From NCBI RefSeq assembly GCF_004004565.1, contig NZ_SACM01000006.1, positions 158,221-222,220 of the forward strand: a stretch of DNA of 64,000 nt, given 5' to 3'. Positions 43,208-50,953 of this stretch are shown piece after piece (the stretch's first letter is position 1; each line of letters opens with the position of its first letter). A program made the translations under genes and the position numbers. The notes under the pieces were generated by a model that saw nothing but the letters and a program-made list of their open reading frames with translations, ran no database searches and had not been told where the DNA came from. Origin of the DNA: Inhella crocodyli (lineage in GTDB: Bacteria; Pseudomonadota; Gammaproteobacteria; Burkholderiales; Burkholderiaceae_C).

Positions 43208-44074
43208 TCAGCCGCGCAGCAGTTGCAGCACCTGCTGGGGCAGCTGGTTGGCCTGGGCGACCATCGCGGTGCCGGCCTGCTGCAGGATGTTGGCCCGGCT
43301 CAGGGCCGAAGTTTCCTGGGCGTAGTCGGCGTCCATGATGCGGCTGCGGGCCGCCATTTGGTTCTCGTACGAGATCTGCAGGTTGCTGATCACCGCCTCG
43401 AAGCGGTTCTGCTGGGCGCCGAGCACGGCGCGGTCGCCGTTGATCTTGTCGAAGGCGGCGTCGATGTTGGCGATCACCGTGGCGATGTCGGTGATGTTGG
43501 TCGTGCCATTGATCGAAGCGCGACCCGCGCCGGTGGCGTCGGTGCCCGAAATGATGGTCACCAGGCCATCGGTGGCCAAGTTCGTGGTGGTGAACTCGAT
43601 GACGTCGTTGTCCGTCGTGTTCGCGCCGACCTGGAAGACCTGGGTGCCAGCGGCGTCGGCCAGGATCGGCTTGCCGTTGAAGGTCGTGCCGCGGATGTTG
43701 CGCTGAATTTCCTTGGCCAGTTCCCCGAACTCGCGGTCCAGCGCGTCCTTGTCGCTGGGGCTGTTGGTGGCGTTGCGCGCCTGGATGGCCAGTTCCCGCA
43801 TGCGCTGCAGGTTGTCGGTCACCCGGGCCAGCGCGCCTTCGGCCACCTGGGCCAGCGAAATGCCGTCGTTGGCGTTGCGCATGGCCACGGCGAAGCCGCG
43901 GGCCTGGGCGTACATCCGTTCGGCGATGGCCATGCCGGCGGCATCGTCTTTCGCCGAGTTGACCCGCAGGCCCGAAGACAGGCGTTGGGTCGCCACTTGC
44001 AACGCACCCTGAGACATGTTCAGGTTGCGCTGCGCGTTCAGCGAAGCGATGTTGGTGTTGATGATCTGCGGCAT
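43208..44074 (-). CDS. fliC: Flagellin (third, divergent copy)
   Basis: Flagellin of 288 residues with the conserved D0/D1 ends (INTNIASLNAQRNLNMSQGAL, LSSGLRVNSAKDDAAGMAIAERM; C-terminal ADYAQETSALSRANILQQAGTAMVAQANQLPQQVL) and almost no central variable domain. It is clearly less similar to the other two flagellins than they are to each other. AGGAG stands 6 nt before the ATG at 44074. I find no sigma28 promoter in the 90 bp upstream, and a terminator separates it from the second flagellin gene. Confidence 0.97.
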   Translation of the reverse strand: MPQIINTNIASLNAQRNLNMSQGALQVATQRLSSGLRVNSAKDDAAGMAIAERMYAQARGFAVAMRNANDGISLAQVAEGALARVTDNLQRMRELAIQARNATNSPSDKDALDREFGELAKEIQRNIRGTTFNGKPILADAAGTQVFQVGANTTDNDVIEFTTTNLATDGLVTIISGTDATGAGRASINGTTNITDIATVIANIDAAFDKINGDRAVLGAQQNRFEAVISNLQISYENQMAARSRIMDADYAQETSALSRANILQQAGTAMVAQANQLPQQVLQLLRG

Positions 44075-44163
44075 CACGCACTCCTTGCGAATCTGCGCCG
44101 GGGCCGAAGGGCCAAACCGGATGGGACAGATTCTTGGAGGGGCGGACGCGCCGCAAAGCGCCG

Positions 44164-44184
44164 AAAAGCGGCCGGATTGGCCGC
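44164..44184 (-). terminator. Rho-independent terminator between the second and third flagellin genes
   Basis: On the minus strand a 6-bp GC stem (GCGGCC/GGCCGC, 5-nt loop) is followed by TTTT. It is the second of two hairpins after the second flagellin gene. Confidence 0.75.
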
Positions 44185-44199
44185 CATTCCGTCACTGAA

Positions 44200-44231
44200 G
44201 CCCTTCGGCGCCGCCCGTGGCGCCGAAGGGC
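44200..44231 (-). terminator. Strong hairpin just after the second flagellin gene
   Basis: Perfect 13-bp arms (GCCCTTCGGCGCC and complement) with a 6-nt loop, beginning 8 bp beyond the flagellin stop. Only two T follow, so it may act together with the hairpin 16 bp further on or protect the mRNA 3' end. Confidence 0.75.
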
Positions 44232-44238
44232 GTGGTCG

Positions 44239-45075
44239 TCAGCCGCGCAGCAGGGCCAGCACGCCTTGGGGCAGGGCGTTGGCCTGGGCGACCATCGAGT
44301 TGCCGGCCTGCTGCAGGATGTTGGCGCGGCTGAGGTTGGCGGTCTCGACGGCGAAGTCGGCGTCCATGATCCGGCTGCGGGCGGCCGATTGGTTTTCGTG
44401 GGCGATCATCAGCGCGCTGATCACGGCCTCGAAGCGGTTTTGCGCCGCACCGTAGACGGCCCGTTCGCCGTTGACCTTGTTCAGCGCCGTGTCGATGTTG
44501 TCGATCACGGTCTTCAAGGCGGTGGCATCGCCGTTCAGGTTGCCGCCAATGACGGCCGCCACGTCGGTGTCGGCGGCGAAGTTCGTCGTGGTGACGGTGA
44601 TCTCGTCGTTGGTCGTCGTGTTGGCGCCCACTTGGAAGAGCTGGGCCCCGGCGTCGGCACCCACGATGGCCTTGCCGTTGAAGGTGGTGCCGGCGAGCAC
44701 GCGGGTGATTTCCGCGCCCAGCTGCTGGTATTCCTTGTCCAGCGAGGCCTTGTCGGCGGTGGTGTTGGTGGCGTTGCGCGCCTGCACGGCCAGTTCACGC
44801 ATGCGCTGCAGGGCGTCGCCGGCCTTGGACAGCGCGCCTTCGGCGGTTTGCGCCAGCGAGATGCCGTCGTTGGCGTTGCGGATGGCGACCATCATGCCCC
44901 GCGCTTGCGAGTTCATGCGCTCGGCGATGGCCAAGCCGGCGGCGTCGTCCTTGGCGGAGTTGACGCGCAGGCCGCTGGAGAGGCGCTGCACGGACGTCAG
45001 CAGCGACGACTGGCTCATGGCCGTGTTGCGCTGGGCGTTCAGCGTGGCGATGTTGGTGTTGATTACGGCGGGCAT
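44239..45075 (-). CDS. fliC: Flagellin (second copy)
   Basis: Flagellin of 278 residues, short, with conserved N- and C-terminal helices (INTNIATLNAQRNTAMSQSS, DADFAVETANLSRANILQQAGNSMVAQANALPQ). The centre (TTFNGKAIVGADAGAQLFQVG to NGERAVYGAAQNRFEAV) lacks an exposed D2/D3 domain. It is very similar to the flagellin encoded at 45422-46255, indicating recent duplication or gene conversion. AAGGA precedes the start, and a sigma28 promoter lies 128-154 bp upstream. Confidence 0.98.
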   Translation of the reverse strand: MPAVINTNIATLNAQRNTAMSQSSLLTSVQRLSSGLRVNSAKDDAAGLAIAERMNSQARGMMVAIRNANDGISLAQTAEGALSKAGDALQRMRELAVQARNATNTTADKASLDKEYQQLGAEITRVLAGTTFNGKAIVGADAGAQLFQVGANTTTNDEITVTTTNFAADTDVAAVIGGNLNGDATALKTVIDNIDTALNKVNGERAVYGAAQNRFEAVISALMIAHENQSAARSRIMDADFAVETANLSRANILQQAGNSMVAQANALPQGVLALLRG

Positions 45076-45202
45076 GTCGCGGTCCTTTCAGTGACGGTTC
45101 AGGGTCGAGGCAGCGGGCTGCTGCTGGACGGCATGCAGCACTGCACTCGGCCACCCCGGGTGGGGCTGCCGGGCCGCGTGGCCTGCGATCCCGTTGGAAC
45201 CG

Positions 45203-45229
45203 TTTTCGACTGGGTTGGGCGCGACTTGA
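45203..45229 (-). promoter_or_regulatory. Sigma28-type promoter of the second flagellin gene
   Basis: Minus strand: TCAAGTCG, 11-nt spacer, GTCGAAAA. Spacing is exact and the -10 keeps six of eight consensus bases. It would give a leader of about 120 nt. Confidence 0.65.
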
Positions 45230-45277
45230 TGCCTGGGCGGGCTCAGGACGGGGTTTCGATCGTTGGAGTTGAGGGGG

Positions 45278-45314
45278 AAAAGACCGCCAATTGGCGCGAA
45301 CTCAATTGGCGGTC
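45278..45314 (-). terminator. Rho-independent terminator after the first flagellin gene
   Basis: Perfect 12-bp arms (GACCGCCAATTG and complement, 45282-45293 and 45303-45314) with a 9-nt loop, followed on the minus strand by TTTT. It lies 107 bp after the flagellin stop. Confidence 0.9.
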
Positions 45315-45421
45315 AAGGGGCTTGTGCTGGTGGACTCAAGCCGCTCGCTTCTTGGACCGGCGGAGGACCCCGATTTCCACCGGCGGCGGCTTCGCTTGAG
45401 GTCAGCGAAGCCGGCCAGGCG

Positions 45422-46255
45422 TCATCGAAGCAGCGACAGGACCTGCTGCGGCAGCGCGTTGGCTTGGGCGATCATCGAGTTGCCGGCCTGCTGCAGGATC
45501 TGCGCACGGCTGAGGTTGGCGGTTTCGATGGCGAAGTCGGCGTCGGTGATCCGGCTGCGGGCGGCGGCTTGGTTCTCGGACGAGACCATCAGGTTGCTGA
45601 CCACGGCGTCGAAGCGGTTTTGCACGGCACCGTAGGTGGCCCGTTCGCCGTTGACCTTGTTCAGCGCCGTGTCGATGTTGTCGATCACGGTCTTCAAGGC
45701 GGCGGCATCGCCGTTCAGGTTGCCACCGGTCACCGCGGTGATGTCGGTGTCCGTGGCGAAGTTCGTGGTCGTCACGGTGATCTCGTCGTTCGTGGTGGTG
45801 TTGGCGCCCACCTGGAACAGCTGGGCCCCAGCATCGGCGCCGACGATGGCCTTACCGTTGAAGGTCGTGCCGCCCAGCACCCGGCCGATTTCCGAACCCA
45901 GCTGCTGGAATTCCTTGTCCAGCGAGGCCTTGTCGGCGGTGGTGTTGGTGGCGTTGCGGGCCTGCACCGCCAGCTCGCGCATGCGTTGCAGTGCGTCGCC
46001 GACCTTGGACAGCGCGCCTTCCGCGGTCTGGGCCAGCGAAATGCCGTCGTTGGCATTGCGCACGGCGACGTTCATGCCCCGGACCTGGGCGTTCATGCGC
46101 TCGGCGATGGCCAGACCGGCGGCGTCGTCCTTGGCGGAGTTGACGCGCAAGCCCGACGACAGGCGTTGCACGGCCGTGGTCAGCGAGGCCTGGCTTGCGG
46201 CCGTGTTGCGCTGCGCGTTCAGCGACGTGATGTTGGTATTGATGACTGCGGGCAT
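45422..46255 (-). CDS. fliC: Flagellin (first copy)
   Basis: Flagellin of 277 residues with the same short plan as its neighbour: conserved N-terminal INTNITSLNAQRNTAASQAS, LSSGLRVNSAKDDAAGLAIAERM and C-terminal ETANLSRAQILQQAGNSMIAQANALPQQVL. Differences from the second copy cluster at the first 30 residues, around the TTFNGK region and before the C-terminal helix. AAAGGA precedes the ATG. A sigma28 promoter lies about 150-180 bp upstream and a strong terminator follows. Confidence 0.98.
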   Translation of the reverse strand: MPAVINTNITSLNAQRNTAASQASLTTAVQRLSSGLRVNSAKDDAAGLAIAERMNAQVRGMNVAVRNANDGISLAQTAEGALSKVGDALQRMRELAVQARNATNTTADKASLDKEFQQLGSEIGRVLGGTTFNGKAIVGADAGAQLFQVGANTTTNDEITVTTTNFATDTDITAVTGGNLNGDAAALKTVIDNIDTALNKVNGERATYGAVQNRFDAVVSNLMVSSENQAAARSRITDADFAIETANLSRAQILQQAGNSMIAQANALPQQVLSLLR

Positions 46256-46407
46256 GGTGATTTCCTTTCAGCTGGTGATGAAGGCCCGGCGGGGCCGAAG
46301 AGAAGGGCCTTGCGACCCCGCCCGACACCCCTCAACCGGTGCCGCCACCGGGTGACGGCCCTGGCCTTGTGAGCCGGACAACGCGATCCGCAGATCCGTT
46401 GAGTTGG

Positions 46408-46435
46408 TTGTCGGCGGCTGGCCTTAGGAACTTGA
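46408..46435 (-). promoter_or_regulatory. Sigma28-type promoter of the first flagellin gene
   Basis: Minus strand: TCAAGTTC, 12-nt spacer, GCCGACAA (seven of eight -10 bases match). The spacer is 1 nt longer than the ideal. The rest of the 400-bp gap to the divergent TPR gene holds no other gene. Confidence 0.7.
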
Positions 46436-46655
46436 GGGCCGCTTGTCAAGACGCGCGATCTTTTGAAAAGAAGGGGCCTCGGCCGCCAGTTCTTCGTGAA
46501 CCGTTTCACGGCGCAAGCTGGGCGGGGAAGGCGGGGCAAATCCAGGCCTTGGCGTGATGCACAAATTTCTAAAGTCTGGTCGCCCCCTGCCGATTCGCGC
46601 GCTCGCGTGCGCACTTGATCAATCAGCCGGTATCGCCCGGCGCCCGGAGGAACCC

Positions 46656-47162
46656 ATGTCGCTTTCGATGCAAAACCCGTCCCAGGACCTCGCGCGCCGC
46701 GTGGCGGCCGCCGGCGTGGTGGCGGCGCCCGGCCAGTCGATGACCGAGGCCATGGCCCTGCTGGCCGCGGCCCGCAACGCGGCCTACGCCGAGGCCGCCC
46801 GCGGGCAGCTCGGCCGCAGCGTCAGCCTGCTGCTGCGGGCCATGAACACCCAGCCCATGAGCTTCGAGTTGCAGAGCGACATGGCGGCCATGCTGCTGAG
46901 CGCCGGCGAGTACGCCCACGCGGCGCGCTACGCCCGCGACGCCCTGGCCCTGCAGCCGCACCACGGCCCCAGCCTGTACGCCCTGGGATTTGCCCTGAGC
47001 GGCTTGGGGGAGGCCGCCGAGGCCAGCGCGGCGCTGCGCAAGCTGTTGCGCGGCAAGGCCAAGCAGAGTTTGATGGCCGAGGCCCCCGACCTCCTGCCTC
47101 TGGTGAAGACGGAGCTGGCCCGCATCCAGCGCCTGACACGACAGACCCAGAAGTCCGCTTGA
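46656..47162 (+). CDS. TPR-repeat protein upstream of flhDC
   Basis: Helical protein of 168 residues. Residues about 45-140 form at least two tetratricopeptide repeats (GRSVSLLLRAMNTQPMSFELQ, GEYAHAARYARDALALQPHHGPSLYALGFALSGLGEAAEASAALRKLL shape), which mediate protein contacts. GGAGG lies 5 nt before the chosen ATG; the longer frame adds 34 unsupported residues. It diverges from the flagellin genes and precedes flhD by 139 bp. No specific function is known to me; location suggests a role in flagellar regulation or flagellin handling. Confidence 0.8.
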   Translation: MSLSMQNPSQDLARRVAAAGVVAAPGQSMTEAMALLAAARNAAYAEAARGQLGRSVSLLLRAMNTQPMSFELQSDMAAMLLSAGEYAHAARYARDALALQPHHGPSLYALGFALSGLGEAAEASAALRKLLRGKAKQSLMAEAPDLLPLVKTELARIQRLTRQTQKSA

Positions 47163-47170
47163 AGGATTGG

Positions 47171-47203
47171 GGGGCCTTGTCAGGCTTTTTCTGACAAAGC
47201 CCC
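47171..47203. other. Long inverted repeat between the TPR gene and flhD
   Basis: Arms of 13 bp (GGGGCCTTGTCAG and CTGACAAAGCCCC, one mismatch) with a 7-nt T-rich loop, 9 bp after the TPR stop. There is no T tract after it on the plus strand, so it may be a weak terminator or an operator/leader structure for flhDC. Confidence 0.6.
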
Positions 47204-47301
47204 CTGCCGTGCCCGACGCGGGGCACAGCGCGCGCCTGATTCCGGCGATGCGGGGGGCTTCGAACAATGGGCTCCATCGCACCCAACACGGAGCAGCGCC
47301 C

Positions 47302-47616
47302 ATGACCCCCGATCAAATCCTGGCCGAGATTCGCGAAACCAACCTGTCCTACCTGATGCTGGCGCAAAGCCTCATTCGCCAGGACCGCGAGCAGGCGCTG
47401 TTCCGCCTGGGCATCAACGAAGAAACCGCCACCCTGCTGGCCACGCTGAGCCCGGCGCAGGTGATGAAGCTCTCGGGCAACGCCACCCTGCTGTGCCGCT
47501 TCCGCATGGACGACGACCTGGTGTGGGGCCTGCTGACCAGCAGCCACAAGCCGAGCGTCAACGAGCAGTCGGCCCAGCTGCACGCGCAGATCCTGCTGGC
47601 CTCCCAGTCGGCTTGA
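47302..47616 (+). CDS. flhD: Flagellar master transcriptional regulator subunit FlhD
   Basis: Regulator of 104 residues matching FlhD along its whole length (ILAEIRETNLSYLMLAQSLIRQDREQALFRLGINEE, LSPAQVMKLSGNATLLCRFRMDDDLVWGLL). FlhD4C2 activates middle flagellar operons together with sigma70 RNA polymerase. The ATG at 47302 has GGAG upstream; the longer open frame is unsupported. flhC begins 9 bp after its stop. Confidence 0.97.
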   Translation: MTPDQILAEIRETNLSYLMLAQSLIRQDREQALFRLGINEETATLLATLSPAQVMKLSGNATLLCRFRMDDDLVWGLLTSSHKPSVNEQSAQLHAQILLASQSA

Positions 47617-47625
47617 GGAGGCAGC

Positions 47626-48162
47626 ATGGCCCGCATCAAGAGCATCCTCGACGAGGCCCGCCAGATCGAGCGCGCCGTCACGCTGATCCACCTGGGCGCC
47701 CGCCTGCAGGTCCTGGAGAGCGAAACCGACCTGAGCTACGAGCGCCTGCTGCGCCTCTACAAGGAGGTGGCCGGCCGCAGCCCGAGCAAAGGGCAGTTGC
47801 CGTTCAGCACCGACTGGTTCATGACCTGGCAGCCCAACATCCACGCCTCGCTGTTCGTCAACATCCACGAGTACCTGAACAAGGCCTCGGCGATGGACGA
47901 GATCGACGCCGTGATCAAGGCCTACCAGCTCTACCTCGAGCAGACGCAAAGCCTGGCCATCGAGCCCCTGCTGTCGGTCACCCGCGCCTGGCGCTTGGTG
48001 AAGTTCATCGACAACGGCATGCTCACGCTCACGCCCTGCAAGAAGTGCGGCGGCCATTTCGTGACCCACCCGCACGAGATCAGCCGCCAGTACGTGTGCG
48101 GCCTTTGCAACCCCCCGGCCCGGGCCGGCAAGGGCCGCACCGGCACCGCCCCCGTACATTGA
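47626..48162 (+). CDS. flhC: Flagellar master transcriptional regulator subunit FlhC
   Basis: DNA-binding partner of FlhD, 178 residues. The four zinc-binding cysteines are intact (138, 141, 158, 161: CKKC and CGLC), with the helical N-terminal region (YERLLRLYKEVAGRSPSKGQLPFSTDWF). GAGG precedes the ATG. Together with flhD it forms a two-gene operon at the head of the plus-strand flagellar genes. A glycosyltransferase gene starts 4 bp after its stop. Confidence 0.98.
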   Translation: MARIKSILDEARQIERAVTLIHLGARLQVLESETDLSYERLLRLYKEVAGRSPSKGQLPFSTDWFMTWQPNIHASLFVNIHEYLNKASAMDEIDAVIKAYQLYLEQTQSLAIEPLLSVTRAWRLVKFIDNGMLTLTPCKKCGGHFVTHPHEISRQYVCGLCNPPARAGKGRTGTAPVH

Positions 48163-48166
48163 GGGC

Positions 48167-49216
48167 ATGCCCCACTCCCTGGCCCTGGTGGTGATCGCCC
48201 GCAACGAGGCGCCGCGCATCGCGCGCCTCTTGCGCAGCGTCGCGCCCTGGGTCGACCGGATGTGGGTCATGGACACCGGCTCCACCGACGACACGGTGGC
48301 CCTGGCCCGGGCCGCCGGCGCCGAGGTGGGGCATTTCGAGTGGTGCGACGACTTCGCCGCCGCCCGCAATGCCGCGCTGGACGCTGTCCAGGCCGATTGG
48401 CATTTGGTGCTCGACGCCGACGAATGGTTGGTCGACGGCGGGCCGGCCTTGGCTGCCCTGCGCGAGCAAGCGCCGACCTTCATCGGCACCATCGACCGCC
48501 TGGACGCCTTCGACGACGGGCGGGCGCAAGTCGGCCATTGCCGCGTGAGCCGCGTGCTGCCCGGTACCGTGCGCTACGCCGGCCGCGTGCACGAGCAGCC
48601 GGTCCACGCCCTGCCTGTGCGGGCCATGCCGCTGGTGGTCGGGCACGACGGCTACCTGCCAGGCGACTTGGCGGTCAAGCGCGGGCGCAACGAGGCCCTG
48701 CTGCGGCGCATGCTGGCCGACGCGCCCCTGGACCCCTACCTCTGGTACCAACTGGGCAAGGAGGCCTCGGTCTACGACCGGCCTGCGCAGGCTGACGAGG
48801 CCTTCGCGCAGGCCGCTGCCCTGACCCCGCCGACCGACGGCTGGTGGCTGGACCTCATGCCCCGCTGGCTGTTCGCGCTCAAGCAGCTCAAGCGCCACGA
48901 CGAAGGCCTGGCCTTGGCCGAAACGCAGCTCACGGCCTGCGGCGCGTCGCCCGATTTCTTCTTCGCGCTGGGCGACCTCTTGTTGGACGCGGCCGCCGAC
49001 CACCCCGAGCGGGGCGAGGCCCTGCTGCCTCTGATCGAGCACTGCTGGCGCCGCTGCCTGCTCTTGGGGGAGCGGCCGGACCTGCCCGGCGCGGTGGCCG
49101 GGCGCGGCAGCCATTGGGCGGCCCACAACCTCGCTTTGGTGTTGGAAGGCACGGGCCGGGCCGACGAAGCCCAGGTCCTGCGAGCCGCCCACCCCGTGCC
49201 CGCCGATGTCGACTGA
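48167..49216 (+). CDS. Family 2 glycosyltransferase
   Basis: Cytoplasmic enzyme of 349 residues. The GT2 nucleotide-sugar domain is in the first 200 residues: LALVVIARNEAPRIARLL, MDTGSTDDT, and the metal-binding LDADEW. The C-terminal part (about 200-340) looks helical and TPR-like. Enzymes of this type near flagellin and motor genes sometimes glycosylate flagellin; the acceptor cannot be told from sequence. It starts 4 bp after flhC and overlaps the following methyltransferase gene by 11 bp, so the two are probably co-expressed under FlhDC-operon control. Confidence 0.88.
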   Translation: MPHSLALVVIARNEAPRIARLLRSVAPWVDRMWVMDTGSTDDTVALARAAGAEVGHFEWCDDFAAARNAALDAVQADWHLVLDADEWLVDGGPALAALREQAPTFIGTIDRLDAFDDGRAQVGHCRVSRVLPGTVRYAGRVHEQPVHALPVRAMPLVVGHDGYLPGDLAVKRGRNEALLRRMLADAPLDPYLWYQLGKEASVYDRPAQADEAFAQAAALTPPTDGWWLDLMPRWLFALKQLKRHDEGLALAETQLTACGASPDFFFALGDLLLDAAADHPERGEALLPLIEHCWRRCLLLGERPDLPGAVAGRGSHWAAHNLALVLEGTGRADEAQVLRAAHPVPADVD

Positions 49217-49943
49217 GGGCGGGTCGCGTTGGTGGCCGGCCAGCGCCTTCGGCGCCTGGGCCTTGGCCTGGGCGGCCTTGCAGGGCGCGTCCCGCCTGGG
49301 GGCGCCGGCCCCATGGCCGGTGCTGCTGAGCCTCGCGACGGTGTTTGCCTTGGCCGCCTGCCACCGGCGCCCCTGGCGGCGCTGGCTGGTGGCCCTGGGA
49401 TGGCCGGCGGCCTTGCTCTTGCAGACGGCGGCGGTGCCCGCCTGGGCCTGGGCGGGCGTGGGCGTGGGCTTGGTGCTGCTGTACCCCCGGCGGCACTGGC
49501 AGGACGCCCCGCTGTACCCCACGCCGCTGGGCGCCCTGGACGATTTGGCCCGGCACGCACCATTGCCTTCCGGGGCGCGGGTGCTGGACGGCGGCTGCGG
49601 CGCGGGCGATGGCCTGCTGGCCTTGGCCCGGGCCTACCCGGGGACGGTGCTGGAGGGCGTCGAGGGCAGCCGGGCCCTGGTGTGGGCCTGCCGCTGGCGC
49701 TGCCGAAGCGCCCGGGTGTGGCAAGGCGACCTGTGGCGCACCGACTGGCGCCCTTACGCCTTGGTGTACTTGTTCCAGCGGCCGGAATCGATGCCGCAGG
49801 CCTTGGCCAAAGCCCAGGCCGAGCTCGCGCCCGGCGCTTGGCTCGTCAGCCTGGACTTCCCTTTGCCTGGCATGGAGGCCACGCAAAGTTGGGCGCACGG
49901 TCGGCACACGGTTTACCTGTACGCTGCCGATCGTTGGAATTGA
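49206..49943 (+). CDS. Membrane-anchored SAM-dependent methyltransferase
   Basis: Protein of 245 residues with three or four hydrophobic segments in the first 90 (roughly 15-30, 36-52, 60-90). A class I methyltransferase domain follows (VLDGGCGAGDGLLALARAYPG with the glycine-rich SAM loop, LEGVEGS, VWQGDL). It overlaps the glycosyltransferase stop, suggesting a joint pathway such as modification of a lipid-linked or flagellin glycan. The substrate is unknown. It lies between flhC and motA, a position where unrelated genes are sometimes inserted. Confidence 0.8.
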   Translation: MSTEGGSRWWPASAFGAWALAWAALQGASRLGAPAPWPVLLSLATVFALAACHRRPWRRWLVALGWPAALLLQTAAVPAWAWAGVGVGLVLLYPRRHWQDAPLYPTPLGALDDLARHAPLPSGARVLDGGCGAGDGLLALARAYPGTVLEGVEGSRALVWACRWRCRSARVWQGDLWRTDWRPYALVYLFQRPESMPQALAKAQAELAPGAWLVSLDFPLPGMEATQSWAHGRHTVYLYAADRWN

Positions 49944-50066
49944 CCGTGGGGCGGGGCCCGTTTGTCGGGCGACGCCCCCAGAAAACTCTGCACAATCGTT
50001 CGATGTCAGTCCGCCTCCGTCCGAGGCGGGCGCCCGGCGCTCCAGCGTCTCCAGCAGCTTCGCACC

Positions 50067-50924
50067 ATGTTTGTCATCGTCGGCTGGGTTCTCATGCTGG
50101 CCTGCGTGTTCGGTGTTTTCATCGTCCACGGCGGCAACATCGGTGTCATCTTGAAGGCATTGCCCTTCGAGATGACGACCATTTTTGGCGCTGCCATCGG
50201 CGCCTTTCTGGCCAACAACCAGATGCCGGTCATCAAGTCGGCGTTGGCTGGCGTGGGCATGTGCTTCAAAGGCAGCAAGTACACCAAGGACCGCTACCTC
50301 GAGCTCATGGCCCTGATGTACGACATCCTGCAAAAGGCCCGCAAAGAGGGCCTGATGTCCATCGAAAAGGACGTCGAGGACCCGCACAACTCGCCGCTGT
50401 TCCAGAAGTACCCCAACGTCGGCCACGACCACCACGTGACCGAGTTCATCACCGACTACCTGCGCATGATGGTGAGCGGCAACCTCAACGCGCACGAGAT
50501 CGAGTCGCTGATGGACGCCGAAATCGAAACCCACCACCACGAGGCGCACGCCCCGGTGGCCGCCCTGCAGCGCTTGGCCGGCGGATTGCCGGCCTTCGGC
50601 ATCGTGGCCGCCGTGCTGGGCGTGGTGAACACCATGGGCTCGGTGGGCCAGCCGCCGGCGGTGCTGGGCGGCATGATCGGCTCGGCCCTGGTGGGCACTT
50701 TCTTGGGCATCTTTTTGGCGTACGGCATGGCCGAACCGCTGGCCGGCCTTTTGGAGCAAAAGCTGGACGAAGCCGGCAAGGAACTGGTCTGCATCAAAAC
50801 CACGCTGTTGGCCAGCATGCAGGGCTATGCGCCGCAGGTGGCGGTCGAGTTCGGCCGCAAGGTGCTGTACTCCAACGTGCGACCGACCTTCGCCGAGTTG
50901 GAAGCCCACGTGAAGAAGAAGTAA
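50067..50924 (+). CDS. motA: Flagellar motor stator protein MotA
   Basis: Stator channel protein of 285 residues with four membrane helices. Helices 1-2 cover about 1-50 (FVIVGWVLMLACVFGVF, IFGAAIGAFL) and helices 3-4 about 170-225 (LPAFGIVAAVLGVVNTMG, IGSALVGTFLGIFLAYGM). A large cytoplasmic loop contacts FliG. I chose the ATG at 50067, where the first helix starts; the longer frame adds 35 non-hydrophobic residues. motB follows 29 bp later. Confidence 0.98.
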   Translation: MFVIVGWVLMLACVFGVFIVHGGNIGVILKALPFEMTTIFGAAIGAFLANNQMPVIKSALAGVGMCFKGSKYTKDRYLELMALMYDILQKARKEGLMSIEKDVEDPHNSPLFQKYPNVGHDHHVTEFITDYLRMMVSGNLNAHEIESLMDAEIETHHHEAHAPVAALQRLAGGLPAFGIVAAVLGVVNTMGSVGQPPAVLGGMIGSALVGTFLGIFLAYGMAEPLAGLLEQKLDEAGKELVCIKTTLLASMQGYAPQVAVEFGRKVLYSNVRPTFAELEAHVKKK

Positions 50925-50953
50925 GCGGGCACTAACGCCCCCAGGAGCAGCCC

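Noticed and set aside
49861..49934. Sigma28 promoter of motA near the end of the methyltransferase gene
   Set aside because: GCCGATCG at 49927 resembles a -10, but nothing like the -35 stands 11 nt before it, and CAAAGTTG further upstream has the wrong spacing.
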